64,000 bases of DNA from Nemertoderma westbladi (GCA_032718475.1 JAUCBJ010007110.1:42618-106617); one strand, 5' to 3'. Counted from the stretch's first letter, positions 1-11,539 are shown. Translations and numbers: made by a program. Notes: generated by a model not told the origin, from the sequence alone.

Positions 1-1674
1 CTCGCTCTAACTACTTCTGATCGACAACCATCTTGGAAAGCGCCAACTTCCAATGTAGGGATTAGAGAATTTCCTGTGGTACAGGTAAGGGTCCACGGAC
101 CAAAAAGGAGTTATGTAGTGAACGCCCTCCTTGACTCCGGTAGTACAGGAACATTCATCGACAAAGAGCTAGCCGAAGACATATTCGATGGACAACCCAA
201 GTTCCGAACTAAGCTAAACATGTCAGGAATTATGCAAGTTTGGAAATCCACAGTAACCGCGGATTATTATGTAGGTGCGTTGTCCACCCCCCAGGACGAA
301 CTAGGAGAACATAGCATAAGGTCAGTGAAAATGGTGGCTATAAAGAACTTCGCTACTACTCAAGCAGACCTTTATAATTGGGACGAGGATGAGAGCATCC
401 AACATCTTAAGATACCTCGATTCCAGACAGATTATCCTGGAGTGCAAATACTCATCGGTCAAAATGCGCATGAAGCGCTCGAGACATTAGAGAAACGACC
501 TGCTCAACCGCAACCTCTACAAGTTTATGCGGGAAGAACTAGAGTAGGTTGGTACTTTACTGGCCCTTCCCGTAGAACTCTAATGGAAAGATTACCTAAA
601 GAGCAGGTATATCAAGCACGAGAATGGGAAGTTGAGAACAGTGAGTTCGACGATCCAACTGAGGGAACTCCATACTCCTCAGACAACGACGATATACATC
701 AACTTTTTGATGAGGAGAATGCCATCGATCTCCTTAAGGAAAGCGAGACTTGGCAAAATCAAGTGAACTTATGTCAACTCCTTCTCCCATCTGAGCGAGA
801 CGACTATAACGACGAGCTTAATGACGTCATTGAACGTTATAATGCCAAGACTCGGGATGAACACGCCGTGAGATTCTTTACTCAAGAGGTCGTAGAGCCC
901 AACTCCTACGATAAGGCCCTATCGGTGGAGGAAGAAAGAGCCAAGCAGATCCAAGCGACAACTACTCGTTTTCTTAAAGATCAAGGTAGGTATGAGATCG
1001 GACTTCCTTTCCGAAAGCGAGAACCAAAGTTTATTAACAACAGACCTTTGGCGGAGAAAAGAATTGCTCAACTACATCGACGCCTTACGGCAAATTCTTC
1101 AGCTAAAGAAATGTATAAAACACAGTTGAAGAAGTTTATTAGCAAGGGATATGCGGAGCTAGTACCGGAAGAAACCCCTATAACTGAGAGAACGTATTAC
1201 TTAACTCACCATTACGTTCCCAGACCCGGTAAACCCCATGAAGTGCGAGTGGTGTTTGACAGTTCCGCCCTTTATATGGGCCAATCTCTTAATTCTGAAT
1301 TGTTACCCGGACCCAACTTACTCCAATCCTTGTTGGGAATACTACTAAGATTAAGACAATACTCCATTGCTTTCGCCTCAGATATAGAAGGCATGTTCTT
1401 ACAAGTCAAAGCGCTGGATAGGGATCGAGATAGCCTACGATTTTTGTGGTGGCCTGAAGGAGACCTCAATAAGAAACCGGTGGAGTACTGGATGACCATC
1501 CAAGCTTTTGGGATAATCTCGAGCCCTTCAAACGCCTGTTCCGTGGTACGCATCACTGCGGATGACAATCGAGACACCTTCTCTAAAGAAGTGATCGACA
1601 ATATCAAACGAGACATCTACATGGACGATAATCTGAAGTCCCTTCCATCAGTCGAAAAGTCGAAAATCAGCTAA
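1..1674 (+). pseudogene. BEL pol, protease and reverse transcriptase part
   Basis: The frame is open from base 1, so the true start is outside the window. It encodes a retroviral-type aspartic protease (LLDSGSTGTFID, catalytic DSG around base 136) and a reverse transcriptase with a D-containing block (FASDIEGMF) and the YMDD catalytic box at 1618-1629. This is the usual BEL order. The frame then stops at 1672-1674, just after YMDD. The missing continuation (a KGGF block and the thumb) is found in the +2 frame directly downstream, so a one-base indel around 1651-1665 is the simplest explanation. The enzyme copies retrotransposon RNA into DNA in cytoplasmic particles. This copy cannot make the full polyprotein. 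Confidence 0.88.
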
Positions 1675-3808
1675 AGGAACGGTAGAATGCTTAAAGAAAG
1701 GTGGATTTCGATTAACTAAATTCACCAGCAACTCCCGTGAGTTTCTGGAGTCGATCCCGGTAGAAGATCGAGGAACAAAAGACCTAGATCTAATAAAGGA
1801 TGATCTCCCAGAAACTAAGACCCTTGGTTTGAAATGGGACACAGAAAGAGATATCCTGTTTTTCCAACTAAAACAGCGAGATAATCCAGTTCGGACTAAA
1901 CGGATTTGTTTAAGTATCCTGAGCACTTATTTCGATCCATTGGGATTTATTAGCCCAGTTATATTGATTGCTCGGAGTTTAGTACAACAAATGTGGCTTG
2001 AAAACCACTCATGGGACGATCCACTTAAGGGAGAATTATTAAAGAAATGGATGAAATGGGAAGATTCTCTACCAGCCATCGAAAACTTCATAATTTCCCG
2101 TTCATATTTTGGTCATGTTCTCCCTACGTATTCATATCAACTCCAAGTGTTTGGAGACGCCAGCGATATGGGAATCGGTATAGTAGCCTACCTAAGGGTG
2201 GAAACTCCGGACGGAATTAAAGTCGCCTTGGTTACCTCTAAGGCATTAATAAACAACAAGTTGAAAGTTCCTCGAGCGGAGTTAAAAGCGGCTCTATACG
2301 CTACAGCCATCGGCCGGAATGTAACAGAACAGATCAACTATCCTCTGGAGAAAACTGTCTATTGGACCGACGCTTTACTCGTGTTGGAGTATATAACCAA
2401 TGAAGTCTGTCAGTTCAGCGTCTTCGTTACCAACAGAGTAGCTATTATACTCAGTCGCACGACGATGGATCAATGGAGACATTGCCCCGGAACGATTAAT
2501 CCAGCGGACATCGCTTCCAGGGGAGCAACCCCACAAGAACTGGTAGATACTCCAGACTGGTTAGGTGGACCCGACTTCCTCTACAAAGAAGAAGAAGAAT
2601 GGCCTCCTCATCTTACTACAGCAGAAATTAGACAGGCCAAGGGAGCGGAGAAAGTCAAACCTAAAACTCAGGCGAGTAAATCGAAGTTATTCAAACCCAC
2701 AGTAGATCTGTCTGTACTACATACTTCCGGAGACGAAGCTTTGGATCAGAAACCCACAGCCACAAATAAACTCGTTGTGGAAATCCGTGATAAGGATTGG
2801 AAATCTGGCATACCTGACATCTCGCAAGGACTCTCACCTCTTCTGCAGAGAGCGATACATCACTACAGTTCTTGGAATCGGCTTTGTAAGGCCGTTACAT
2901 ATTTAAAGAGATGTTTTCACCATCACTACTCTGGGATGAAAACAAAGGGTGATACCGCTCCAATCACATCAGTGCAGGTCCATGTTATTAAAGACATTCC
3001 CAAATATAAGGTACCCGACAAGTTTCTGAAGGAGAAGATCAGTTATCAGGAGCATGAAGAAACCAACAAACAGATGCTGAGACTCTTACAATGCTATGAA
3101 GATTCCGATAAGTATTTCCTGTTGTTGAGAAATCCACAGATGCGCTTAAGGGATCGTTTTTCTAGCACAATGATAGATGGGTTGATACGTGTTGGAGGAA
3201 GGTTAACGAATGCCCCATTATCCTTTGATACTAAGTTCCCCATACTCATTAGAAATCTTGAAATACAAGTCAAGATGATTGTAGATGTTCACAGCAAACT
3301 TTATCATGCTGGTAGAGAACGAGTTCTTAGCGAAATTCGAACTCGCTATTATTTTTATAAACCCCGTAGAGCTCTGAACCAAGTTCTTAGGAACTGTATA
3401 CCCTGTAGGAAAGCATTCAGTAGGCCTTTAACACAGAGAGAGGCAGAATTACCTAGGGAACGAGTAAGCTTTACTAATACCGGTGTGGATTTATTTGGCC
3501 CTATTGAAGTATATCGTGCTAGGACTATAGTCAAGAGATGGTGTGTAATCTTTGTTTGTATGACTTGTAGAGCCATCCATCTCGATATGGTGAACGATTT
3601 ATCTACCAACAGCTTTCTATTAAGCTTACGACGACAGATTGCTCGCTTTGGCACTAGTAACACGATGAGATCTGATAAGGGAACAAACTTCATTGGTGCC
3701 AACAATGAAATCAAAGCTTACGTCAAAGATTGGAACCAAAGACAGGTGGACGACCAACTACGAGTAACAGCGTCTAGTTGGACCTTCAACGCCGCCGACG
3801 CCCCTTGA
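1652..3808 (+). pseudogene. BEL pol, RT thumb, RNase H and integrase part
   Basis: This frame continues the previous one after a frameshift. The RT connection leads into RNase H (FGDASDMGIGIVAY, then VYWTDALLVLEY). Next comes the integrase zinc domain (HSKLYHAGRERVL and CIPC, an HHCC arrangement) and the catalytic core, with the first Asp in TGVDLFGP and the second in RSDKGTNF. The frame ends at TGA 3806-3808. Translation continues in the same frame immediately after it with the conserved WGGSWERL block carrying the catalytic Glu. The stop is therefore a point mutation inside the core, where family members normally have a His or similar residue. Family membership is firm; the protein is broken. 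Confidence 0.88.
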
Positions 3809-4486
3809 TGGGGAGGAAGTTGGGAGAGATTAATAAGAAGCGTGAAGACAGCATTTCATTTTATAGTGCCTTGCCGCGCTTATCTCACCGACGAACTTTT
3901 GCGGACGTTAATAGAAGAAATCGCCGCCTATCTCAACGAGAGACCGCTTATGCCAGTCTCATCGAGTCCCGATTCCCTGGAAGCGCTAACACCCGCGCAC
4001 TTCCTACTGAAGAAACCTGTAGCCATGCTCCCACAATCGGAAATCACAGACGGAGACGAATACTGCCGACAAACTTGGCAACTCATGCAGTTGTTATCCC
4101 GTCGCTTCGCTGACCATTTCGAAAAACATTATCTGCCCACGCTACAACTTCGAACTAAGTGGTTTGCGCAGCAAGAAAACGTCAGCGCTGGAGACATGGT
4201 TCTTATTGTGGATGTAGATCTTCCACGTAAGCGGTGGCAGACAGGTCGTATAATCGAGACGCATATCTCGGATGACGGTTTGGTGCGATCGGTAGAACTC
4301 GTCGTCATGCGACGTAACTTCAAGAAACCGGGAATTGTCTTCGAGACGCAGCAGCTCAATCGCCCGGTGGGACGTTTATGTTTACTGGAAAGAGACAGAG
4401 AACTCTCCGGAAACTATGGGAGACAAGATACTCTTCCCACGACCACCTCCCTAATCCAACAAACATCTAGGGACTCCCCAACTTAA
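3809..4486 (+). pseudogene. BEL integrase C-terminal part
   Basis: This is the same frame as the preceding segment, after the in-frame stop. It begins with the WGGSWERL block (catalytic Glu of the DDE triad). It continues through LNERPL and TPAHFLL, which are hallmarks of the end of the BEL integrase core, into the C-terminal domain (DUF5641-like; WQTGRIIE, VRSVELV) and stops at 4484-4486. It has no start codon of its own at the natural boundary, so it is a fragment of the same polyprotein and not a separate gene. Confidence 0.85.
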
Positions 4487-6129
4487 AAACGGCTGGAGTG
4501 GGTGTGTGACCATATTACTTTATATTTGTATTAGTTTTATTTTTATATTTATGTATGTATTATTATGTAATTTTATTTTAATCGTTTTATTTAATTTTAT
4601 TTAGTAGTATGGTATTTTAGAGATTATTTAGTAGATTAGTGCAATATATATTCGCGTTTATTATTTAATTACATATATTATATATTTAGTGCGACGGCGA
4701 GAAATAATTCTTTTTCTCTTTCCTTACTGCCCGTATTACATTATCAATACGTGACTACAGTAAGATGAAATATCCGTACTTATTAAAGTACAATAAAGCC
4801 ACTACTATATTTAAGTATTATTGGTAGGCAGAGTATTAGGAATGCAAAGTTCAGATCCTCGTGTCTCGGCTAAACCAAGCTCTGGGTAGACCTTGGAAAC
4901 GACTTGCCTCTTCACACTGACATTGCTTCGTGCGATATTGCTCTCATACCGTATATTAAATAATACATATAGTAGCGTGATGTCCCTTTAACAGTAGCGT
5001 ATAACGCGAAATAAATCTGTTAAACCCTTTGACCATATGTAATTCTAGTCGATTAAGACATCGCGGCACCCACCGATATACTTGAAAGACAAATTTCTAG
5101 AATCAATGGTTAACGTCCCCAGACATGTTCTGGAATAAACTGGTGCCCATCCTAAATATTAAGTATTAATATTTACAAAAATCTGTCAAATATCAGATCC
5201 TTTAAAATTCTAGTCGATTAAGATATCATAGCACTTACCGATACTCTTAAAAAGACAATTTTTATAGAATTAAGGATCCTATGTCCCTAGACCTGCTCGG
5301 GAATCAAATTGTGTCAATTTTAACATCAAATAATAAAATTCACGGGAATAAATTTAAATTCATACTTTAAATGAATTTAATAAATTGTCATTTTGTACAA
5401 TTTATAACATTCCCAAAATTCCATTAATTAATAGATCATGGGAGCGGAGATTCACTCTATTAAGTGTATTTGTGTGCGAGAATCTCCAATGTATAGTCAA
5501 TAGCCGATAAAATTCATAGAATCATGTATAAAGGGGATATTGACCATTAAAGAATTACTATTAAATAGCATCCCAGATCTGTATGCATGAGAATTACCCT
5601 AATTCTACCGCTAGCTTTCCATAATGTCACCATGGCAACAACCACGCTAGAATTAGAAGTGAGTTAAAAGAACAATAGAAAGCATGCCCCATTGAATAGC
5701 ATAGGGAATAAATAGCGCACTGCTAGTATCCAAGGATACATAATAAATACAGTGACATTCTGGAAGGTACTGACTAACGGACAAATGGCCCGAATGTGTG
5801 CAGTTTGTTGCAGTTGCGTTGAATTTGTGCGTTTGTAGGTGAATGTTACTACTAAGGTGTGTTTACAGTAGCGAGTCGCAATTGTGAAAGTAACCCTAAC
5901 TCTCCAAGAAGAACCTGCAGTACATCTAAGCCTTTGGGACGGACAGTTAAGTGACTTGTGCCGGTTATCGTTGTCGTTGTGTAGCTACATCGTTGGCGAA
6001 AGCACAGCGACGACGGTACATCGGCGCTGAGGATCTTACACTGTCCGGGGGCAAAAGAGGGGTAGGCAGCGACGCCCGCTAGCCTAATATATATAGACTC
6101 ATTATAATATTGATAAACTCATAGCAGAT
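4487..6129. other. Noncoding AT-rich DNA, possible 3' LTR at its start
   Basis: I see no coding region here. If the BEL element has its 3' LTR in the window it should begin near 4502 (TGTGTGACC after a purine-rich run). An AATAAA at 4793 would fit an LTR polyadenylation signal. The stretch 5840-6110 is richer in GC and sits directly ahead of the ORF at 6130, so it may be its leader or promoter. I found no CA end and no target duplication that would fix the LTR boundary. Confidence 0.4.
5041..5335. repeat. Diverged two-copy tandem duplication, about 165 bp
   Basis: The start AATTCTAGTCGATTAAGA occurs at 5041 and, with one change downstream, at 5206. The following 100 bases stay alignable (CACC/CACTTACCGAT, AGACAA, TAGAAT, CCTAGACCTG-like) with clear divergence. 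This is direct evidence of an old local duplication. I see no coding content in it. Confidence 0.75.
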
Positions 6130-6528
6130 ATGACTGAGTTGATAGAAGATGATCTTGGCATCAGGGAGCGATATACTCTACCTTTACAAGCGTTTGTCGA
6201 TAGCTTGATACGCGGCGACGCTGGTCCAACTACTACGGAGGATGATGGTCGTTATATCGAACCGCCGATGTCCCCGGAGCAACTTACGCGTGAATTGGAC
6301 TATAGAAAGTTCACCGCTCGCTATACGCTTCGTAATGGTACGTATATGGACTTCTTAACCACTGGCCATCCTATCGATTTACACGATACGGATGATGTGG
6401 ATACCGAAAGGGAAATGGTTTTATTTAAATATCATACCCAACGGAATCGGAACGATAAACCAAGAATAGAACACGAGAACTCTATTCGAAATCAGCTCGA
6501 AAGAAAGAACGTGGATGAAGGCTTGTAA
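6130..6528 (+). CDS. Unrecognised acidic 132-residue ORF
   Basis: An ATG-initiated frame encoding an acidic, hydrophilic protein with no motif I recognise, no membrane segment and no signal peptide. Its GC content and codon choice (CGA, GAC, TAC) resemble the BEL pol frames and the zinc-knuckle ORF 800 bp downstream, which is in the same strand and frame register. It could be a first ORF of the same element, a 5' exon, or chance. No convincing donor/acceptor pair joins it in phase to the next ORF. I infer a possible link only from proximity and composition. Confidence 0.35.
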   Translation: MTELIEDDLGIRERYTLPLQAFVDSLIRGDAGPTTTEDDGRYIEPPMSPEQLTRELDYRKFTARYTLRNGTYMDFLTTGHPIDLHDTDDVDTEREMVLFKYHTQRNRNDKPRIEHENSIRNQLERKNVDEGL

Positions 6529-7320
6529 AGACAAATATAGGAGAACCACTGGAGAAGAGACGTGTGTTAATGTCCAGGGTCCATAATGTGAATAGTTTTC
6601 CCCGGGGCACAGGTGCTCGCGGGCGGTCTCCTTCGGGAGGCTGTAAATTTCTCTTCCCACATCGTTTTCTTGTAATTCTTGTGATCAGTGTCACAATTAA
6701 AAGACAAGAATGAATGATGACGTGACGGAAAACTGGTCCATTGTGGTATCTTATGGATACTACCCTATATCCTCCCTCCTCTTTACTCCCTTTATCCCTC
6801 TATACATCGCTATTGAAAATACAACCCACTTCGTCACACCTTCTCTTCCCAATGCGCTCGGAACTTGGGGAGACGATCGACCAATCCTAGTTGTATCGTG
6901 GTATTGATTATACCACCTCTTAATAAACCTCCCATCCCTTACTGTTAATCTGGATGCTCATATTGGTGTCCGCACCTCCTATTCATGTCACACTCTGTTG
7001 ATATTTATGATATCAACTTCCACCCTCTCGTTGTTGATTAGAAAATCAACCACCAATGATTTCCTTAAGTCCACAACCGTGATACAAGGACTGAAAGGAC
7101 ACGCGGATAGTTTGTGAACAACTGGTACCATTATGTGTCATAAATCTGGTTGTTCACCCCCTAATCACTGGGGATAAATTCATTTGGAGATAGTCATCGA
7201 ATGATGCAATCCTCCTACTGAGATCGTATTTCGGAATATTTCTGAATACGACATAGGTCTTCCCCTGCTCTCTACCACTACCATCAATGGAAGACATATT
7301 AGGCATACGACTTTCGGAAT
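6529..7320. other. Gap between two unknown ORFs
   Basis: No gene is supportable here. The segment 6600-6660 contains an inverted, GC-rich stretch (CGGGCGGTCTCCTTCGGGAGG) able to form a small hairpin. A short pyrimidine-poor AG at 7301-7302 precedes the next ORF, but the implied phase does not match a donor near 6525. Confidence 0.4.
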
Positions 7321-9096
7321 ATGGAGAACATTCCATACCCCTTCGTTGATACTCAGCTGATTGCTCCTTGGGCAGAAGGCCGAGGTTTCTTCCGCACTAC
7401 GTATGCCAATACACCCAGCAGAATTACCAAAGTACAACGAACCTCCATCGGACATCTTGCCTTTCAAGAATACGGATGGAATTTCAAGGTTGGAAATCCT
7501 ATAAATTACCAACAAGTATACGGAGATCACTATTCTCGTTTATACTTTGATGGGCCATTGACCGCACCTGGCGCCGTGTATAGCTTTATGAGTGTTCCAC
7601 TTCGTCCCTCCTTAGCTATATACACGATCTTTGAAAACGCAGCACTTGCCGGTTGGCTAGCCGATGTGTGCAGCCGTACCATACGCGCCCATCCCTTAAT
7701 ACTCGGAACCAAACTCGCCAAGTTAGATGAACACAATAAATTCATCCGCTTTGAATGTTTCAGGCGCTTTCTGACTCCGTTCCGTAACGTTGATAGTCAG
7801 TTCAAAGACCGCGCTCTGACCAAACTCAGCCTGAGAGACTCAGCGGCGGAGAAGCTAAACAGCGCGGGATTTGCCCTTTTTCAGGACGTTTGTATACAGA
7901 ACTTGCACTCATCTGTTATACAAAGACCCCGAATACCCACGGGTTATTCTGTCGTCGAAGTTCAGACAGTGGGTCCGCTTGCGGAGACAGCCGCACCTAC
8001 CTCAGCTATGCAATTGGAAGACGAACCAATATGCTTAGAAGCTGAAGCGATTCAGCCTACAGCGCCCCGGAGCAGCGATAACGATTACGTCTTAGAGTGG
8101 TATCAAGGTCCACAATGTCTCACCGCATACGATTATCGACACGCTAACTATGTTTCTCGAAAACGTTGTCGATTATGCGCATCGAGAGACCATTTCACTC
8201 CTATGGACTCAGACGTACCCTGTTCCTATTTCCACGAACAACCAATGATGGAGATATATTGTGCGTATTGCAGACTTAATAACTCTCATATTTTTGCAGT
8301 CTGCCCCCAATTTATGACTCAATGCCACCACTGTCAACTTAAAGGACATGCCAGTTATAATTGCCCCTTTAATCACGATTTAGAGAGCGTAGATGAAATG
8401 ATTACCATGCGCTACATCCGAGCTTGGAAAGCTAACGCGGATTTACACTGTGAGTCCCGTCATCGATACTACCCTGGACGCTCTTACGAGGGAGTTTACG
8501 CGTTCCATCCTTATTTATTAGCGTCTGTAGAACAAAAAACACGCATACCGAGTTACGAGCTAATGAAGCGTGTTGGTGAGTGTATTTCCACTAAATTTGT
8601 TCGAAGATACCTTAGGAACGTCAATCCTAACGATATTACTTCATACCATTTGATCAATTATATCCGTCAAGACCCTGAGTATGGCGATTTATTTATCAAC
8701 TCGCACCCTGAGTTACAGGAAGTATCTCGACGGCCCTACGAATATCGAGCCCGAGAACGCGAGCTGGAAAGAACTATTAAACCAAGGAAGTTTCTTACCA
8801 CTCACGGTCCGCCTACCGCCATTGCCCAGACAACCCGTCAAGGATCCGTAGGAGCTGCTGTCCTGAGGCGCGCCCTAAAGACTGTTAGACCTCGCTCCAC
8901 GGAAGTTGATATCGATCAACCAGGTACCTCGACCGGCGGATACACCGATCGCAATCCGAAACCTTCTGATGCAATTGTATTGCACCCTTCACCCAGGAGT
9001 TACAGCCCTCCTAGTAAAGTGGCTCGCCCCAAAGAGAAAAGGACTCTTACTAGCCTCAAAAAACTGCGTAAACGCCGTCCGCGTAAGAAAGACTAA
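7321..9096 (+). CDS. Uncharacterised zinc-knuckle protein with basic tail
   Basis: An intact 591-codon frame; the nearest upstream in-frame stop is at 7300-7302 and the first ATG is at 7321. Residues about 283-348 hold three Cys/His clusters: CX2CX4HX9C, CX2CX5HX4C (CAYCRLNNSHIFAVC) and a canonical CX2CX4HX4C knuckle (CHHCQLKGHASYNC). The last 20 residues are rich in Lys/Arg (LKKLRKRRPRKKD), which would act as a nucleic-acid-binding or nuclear-localisation tail. The N-terminal 250 residues match nothing I know. Zinc knuckles plus a basic tail suggest RNA or DNA binding, as in retroelement Gag or LINE ORF1 proteins. There is no protease, RT or integrase behind it. The downstream DNA recurs at 63.2-64 kb, so the ORF probably belongs to a dispersed element. 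A domesticated gag or an unusual host gene is the alternative. Confidence 0.6.
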   Translation: MENIPYPFVDTQLIAPWAEGRGFFRTTYANTPSRITKVQRTSIGHLAFQEYGWNFKVGNPINYQQVYGDHYSRLYFDGPLTAPGAVYSFMSVPLRPSLAIYTIFENAALAGWLADVCSRTIRAHPLILGTKLAKLDEHNKFIRFECFRRFLTPFRNVDSQFKDRALTKLSLRDSAAEKLNSAGFALFQDVCIQNLHSSVIQRPRIPTGYSVVEVQTVGPLAETAAPTSAMQLEDEPICLEAEAIQPTAPRSSDNDYVLEWYQGPQCLTAYDYRHANYVSRKRCRLCASRDHFTPMDSDVPCSYFHEQPMMEIYCAYCRLNNSHIFAVCPQFMTQCHHCQLKGHASYNCPFNHDLESVDEMITMRYIRAWKANADLHCESRHRYYPGRSYEGVYAFHPYLLASVEQKTRIPSYELMKRVGECISTKFVRRYLRNVNPNDITSYHLINYIRQDPEYGDLFINSHPELQEVSRRPYEYRARERELERTIKPRKFLTTHGPPTAIAQTTRQGSVGAAVLRRALKTVRPRSTEVDIDQPGTSTGGYTDRNPKPSDAIVLHPSPRSYSPPSKVARPKEKRTLTSLKKLRKRRPRKKD

Positions 9097-9174
9097 CTGT
9101 TTAGAGTATTTTTATATTTTAGAAACTGTGATTTGTTATATTTTATAGACTTAAATCCCATTTTCTGGGAGCGG

Positions 9175-10020
9175 TGTAAATGCTTTTGCGTCATTAACCG
9201 GTTATTTTCCCTTAAAGTACTCTGTAGTTGGTTTACCAGGCATAAAAAGGCCGTGTCCTTGCTGTACTGGTGTTTTAGAGGACATAAGTCATTTCTTCTG
9301 TATTTGTACTTTAGAGGACATAATCCGCAATCTCGTGACGCGATAAGCTAGATACTCTTGAAAACAGTGTCGCTACCATGACGACGGCTAACAGCTGATA
9401 TTGCCACGTCGACATTTCTTTGTTTCTTTGTTCTCTCGTTGTTCGGTTGACCAATCAGAGCGTTTTTGTCTCTGTGTTGTAGTTGGACAGAAACTCAGTA
9501 GTTCAGTGTTATGTTTTTGCCCAGAGCCTAAGAACATCGGCTTTTGGCACCTCCGTATATCAGCATTCTTTAGCTTTACATTAGTAGGCTTAATTATAGA
9601 ACGTATATCTGTTATCTTACTCAACAAACCTTATCGAACTATATCAAACCATAACTAAACAATTCATACATTAATATTACTGCTTTTGCTGTCTGTTGTT
9701 CATTATATATGTTGATGAAATATTATATCGGAATACTGATCAATAGTCAGACACCCCACCTTCTTGATATACTAAAGGTTAGAGAGACCGGTTACAGATA
9801 AACGATTGCGACCTATGTTGAGTGGTTTGAAGTGAATCTAATGCTATTTCATATGCCCAACATAAATTGTCTGTTGCTCTCTTTATACGTGACCAAATTT
9901 AGTGAAGGTCGGCAGATTAGTGTGCAGTATTGTGCAGCATTGTGTATGATTGTAACTGATAACAAAGCATCTCCTAAAGAATGCGCCATATACGTAAATC
10001 TATGGCCTTTTCGTTGTGTC
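9175..10020 (+). repeat. Dispersed repeat, copy 1 (behind zinc-knuckle ORF)
   Basis: This stretch aligns by eye with 63194-64000 in the same orientation. Shared landmarks include ACTCTGTAGTTG, a GTGTTTTAGAGGA block, CGTGACGC, GGCTAACAGCTGA / GGTTAACAGCTGA, CCAAT(C/T)AGAGCGTTTTTGT, TTACAGATAAACGATTG and TGGTTTGAAGTGAATCTAATG. Identity is well below 90 percent, so the copies are old. The conserved CCAAT box suggests promoter or LTR function. No third copy is visible in the window, and no equivalent copy lies upstream of 6130, so it is not a plain LTR pair around the ORF. Confidence 0.8.
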
Positions 10021-10834
10021 TAGTTTAAGTCATAACTCTGTTTACATATTTAGAGCGCCACGTCCTAAAGGAACTGTTAATATTTCCCGAAAGTGAATAA
10101 TATTTGTCAGAGATTATATTACGATCAGTCGAATAATACGGTAGGCTTACACCATCAATCATTAAGCTCCGAACTCAGTCTCCCGGGTATATCCAACGGG
10201 TGAATGATTGCGCATAGACTGGCTTCGGCTAATGTAGTGTATCAAATACTCGTCATAAGCTAAAGAATATATATCATCCAAAAGACATCCTAATTTGGCA
10301 GGTTAAACTGTCAAAGGTCTTAAAAGCGCAAACATCGCCAGTAATCGGGTTTTCGAGGTCCCTGATCACGAATAGAACTTGTTAAAAATATTTTATAGCA
10401 GGGTAACCATCAAATTTATCATCTATTTTTGTATTGTCAATATTGACAATTTTTTCGTTGCTACAATTTTTTCGTTGCCACACACTTTTCCTGCCACACA
10501 TTGATACATCCAAAAATGTCCTGATCAATAAGTTAAGTTAAAAACTACAGAATGTTCGTAGTGCCAAAACTACCGAGGCCGAAGTCCGAAGTTGTTATAC
10601 AAGATTTTTATATCTGAATATAACTGTATATACACCTCTAAAACATTGAATAATATCAGTTTAATATATTTTATTCTTAAATTGTGGCTTTTCACTCGAA
10701 TTTACCCCAAAATCCGGAAAAAAAGGAGTACTTCTATCTCTAGGAAAACGTTCCCTAGGGAAAAAAAGTAACGCATAGAATTGCATTGATTTTACTATTT
10801 TCCCGGCGAAAAAAGTAAATTTAAAATATTTTTG
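10021..10834. other. No recognised feature
   Basis: AT-rich DNA with stops in all frames. I see no gene, tandem array or clear inverted repeat. Confidence 0.6.
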
Positions 10835-11012
10835 TGGAATTTCTTCAATTTTATTACATTGTATTGAGCAAAATCCATTGTAAAAAACAAAAGTTATTGC
10901 AACTTTGGTGTCTGCAAGACGTACTCCAAAAACGGAATTCAATAACCACTGCGTGGGTTATATAGTTCAGCGGCTCTCCAAGTTACATAATAAATATTCT
11001 CGTTCGCGAAAA
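10835..11012 (+). repeat. Short dispersed repeat, copy 1
   Basis: The segment aligns with 47715-47945 in the zinc-finger gene's last intron. Shared pieces include GTGGAATTTCTT, TTTTATTACAT, AGTTATTGCAACTTT, GTACTCCAAAAACGGAA (GAACTCCAAAACGGAA in copy 2) and AGCGGCTCTC followed by AGTTAC(A/G)TAATAAATATTC. The class is unknown; MITE, SINE or a solo LTR fragment are possible. Confidence 0.75.
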
Positions 11013-11239
11013 CTAAATTATTTAACATTGAGTAAGGAACATAGAGTAGTATACACGATGTTTACGAGCTCCACTCAGACCATTCATTACGTTCAATAAT
11101 GAAATCTACAGAAACCATTAAAGGTGTTGGTAAATATACATTTATTAGGACCTGTTCAGGTACTTAACTTCGAATGATAAGTTTATTTTAGAGAAAATAA
11201 ATTATCTGTTATTGGCGCATTTGTAGCGAAGCAGGACCT

Positions 11240-11375
11240 TATCGCCCCTGGAACTTTATCGCCCCTATACATTAGCTTTTTGTTGGGAACTTATCGCCCC
11301 ACAGTTCTGAGTATTTAGGAACGTATCACCCCCGAGTCTTTATCGCCCTTGGTCATTTATCGCCCGTGTCATTAT
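11240..11375 (-). repeat. GGCGATAA minisatellite, left inverted block
   Basis: About six spaced copies of TTATCGCCC (reverse complement GGGCGATAA), about 18-35 bases apart. The same motif occurs in the opposite orientation at 12826-13055, on the far side of a 63-bp array. The two blocks therefore form a pair of inverted, internally repetitive flanks. Confidence 0.75.
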
Positions 11376-11539
11376 ATTCAGGATACATTCCTCCAACTTT
11401 CTCATACTTCCTTTAAGTGCATATTTTACTGTAGTTATAGTTTACATATATATTTATACTCAAATAGATTCAGTTAGAGTAGGCCTACAATTATAAATTA
11501 TATTAATTAATTTAATAAAATATTAATTTCATAGACTAA

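Larger units (their letters stand above)
1..4501 (+). mobile_element. BEL/Pao LTR retrotransposon, 3' part, degenerate
   Basis: A run of pol domains in the order protease, reverse transcriptase, RNase H, integrase and a C-terminal domain is typical of BEL/Pao elements. The 5' end (gag and 5' LTR) lies left of the window. Two lesions break the reading frame: a frameshift near 1651-1665 and an in-frame TGA at 3806-3808. A purine-rich stretch followed by TGTGTGACC at about 4502 could be the polypurine tract and the start of the 3' LTR, but this cannot be tested without the 5' LTR. Confidence 0.9.

Noticed and set aside
4502-6129. A full 3' LTR for the first BEL element
   Set aside because: A plausible start and polyadenylation signal are present, but no end or target duplication can be shown without the 5' LTR.
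6710-6907. 65-codon hydrophobic open frame
   Set aside because: Too short, no motif, and no support from context.
9097-10020. LTR of the zinc-knuckle element
   Set aside because: No matching copy was found upstream of 6130 when compared by eye, so an LTR pair is not supported.
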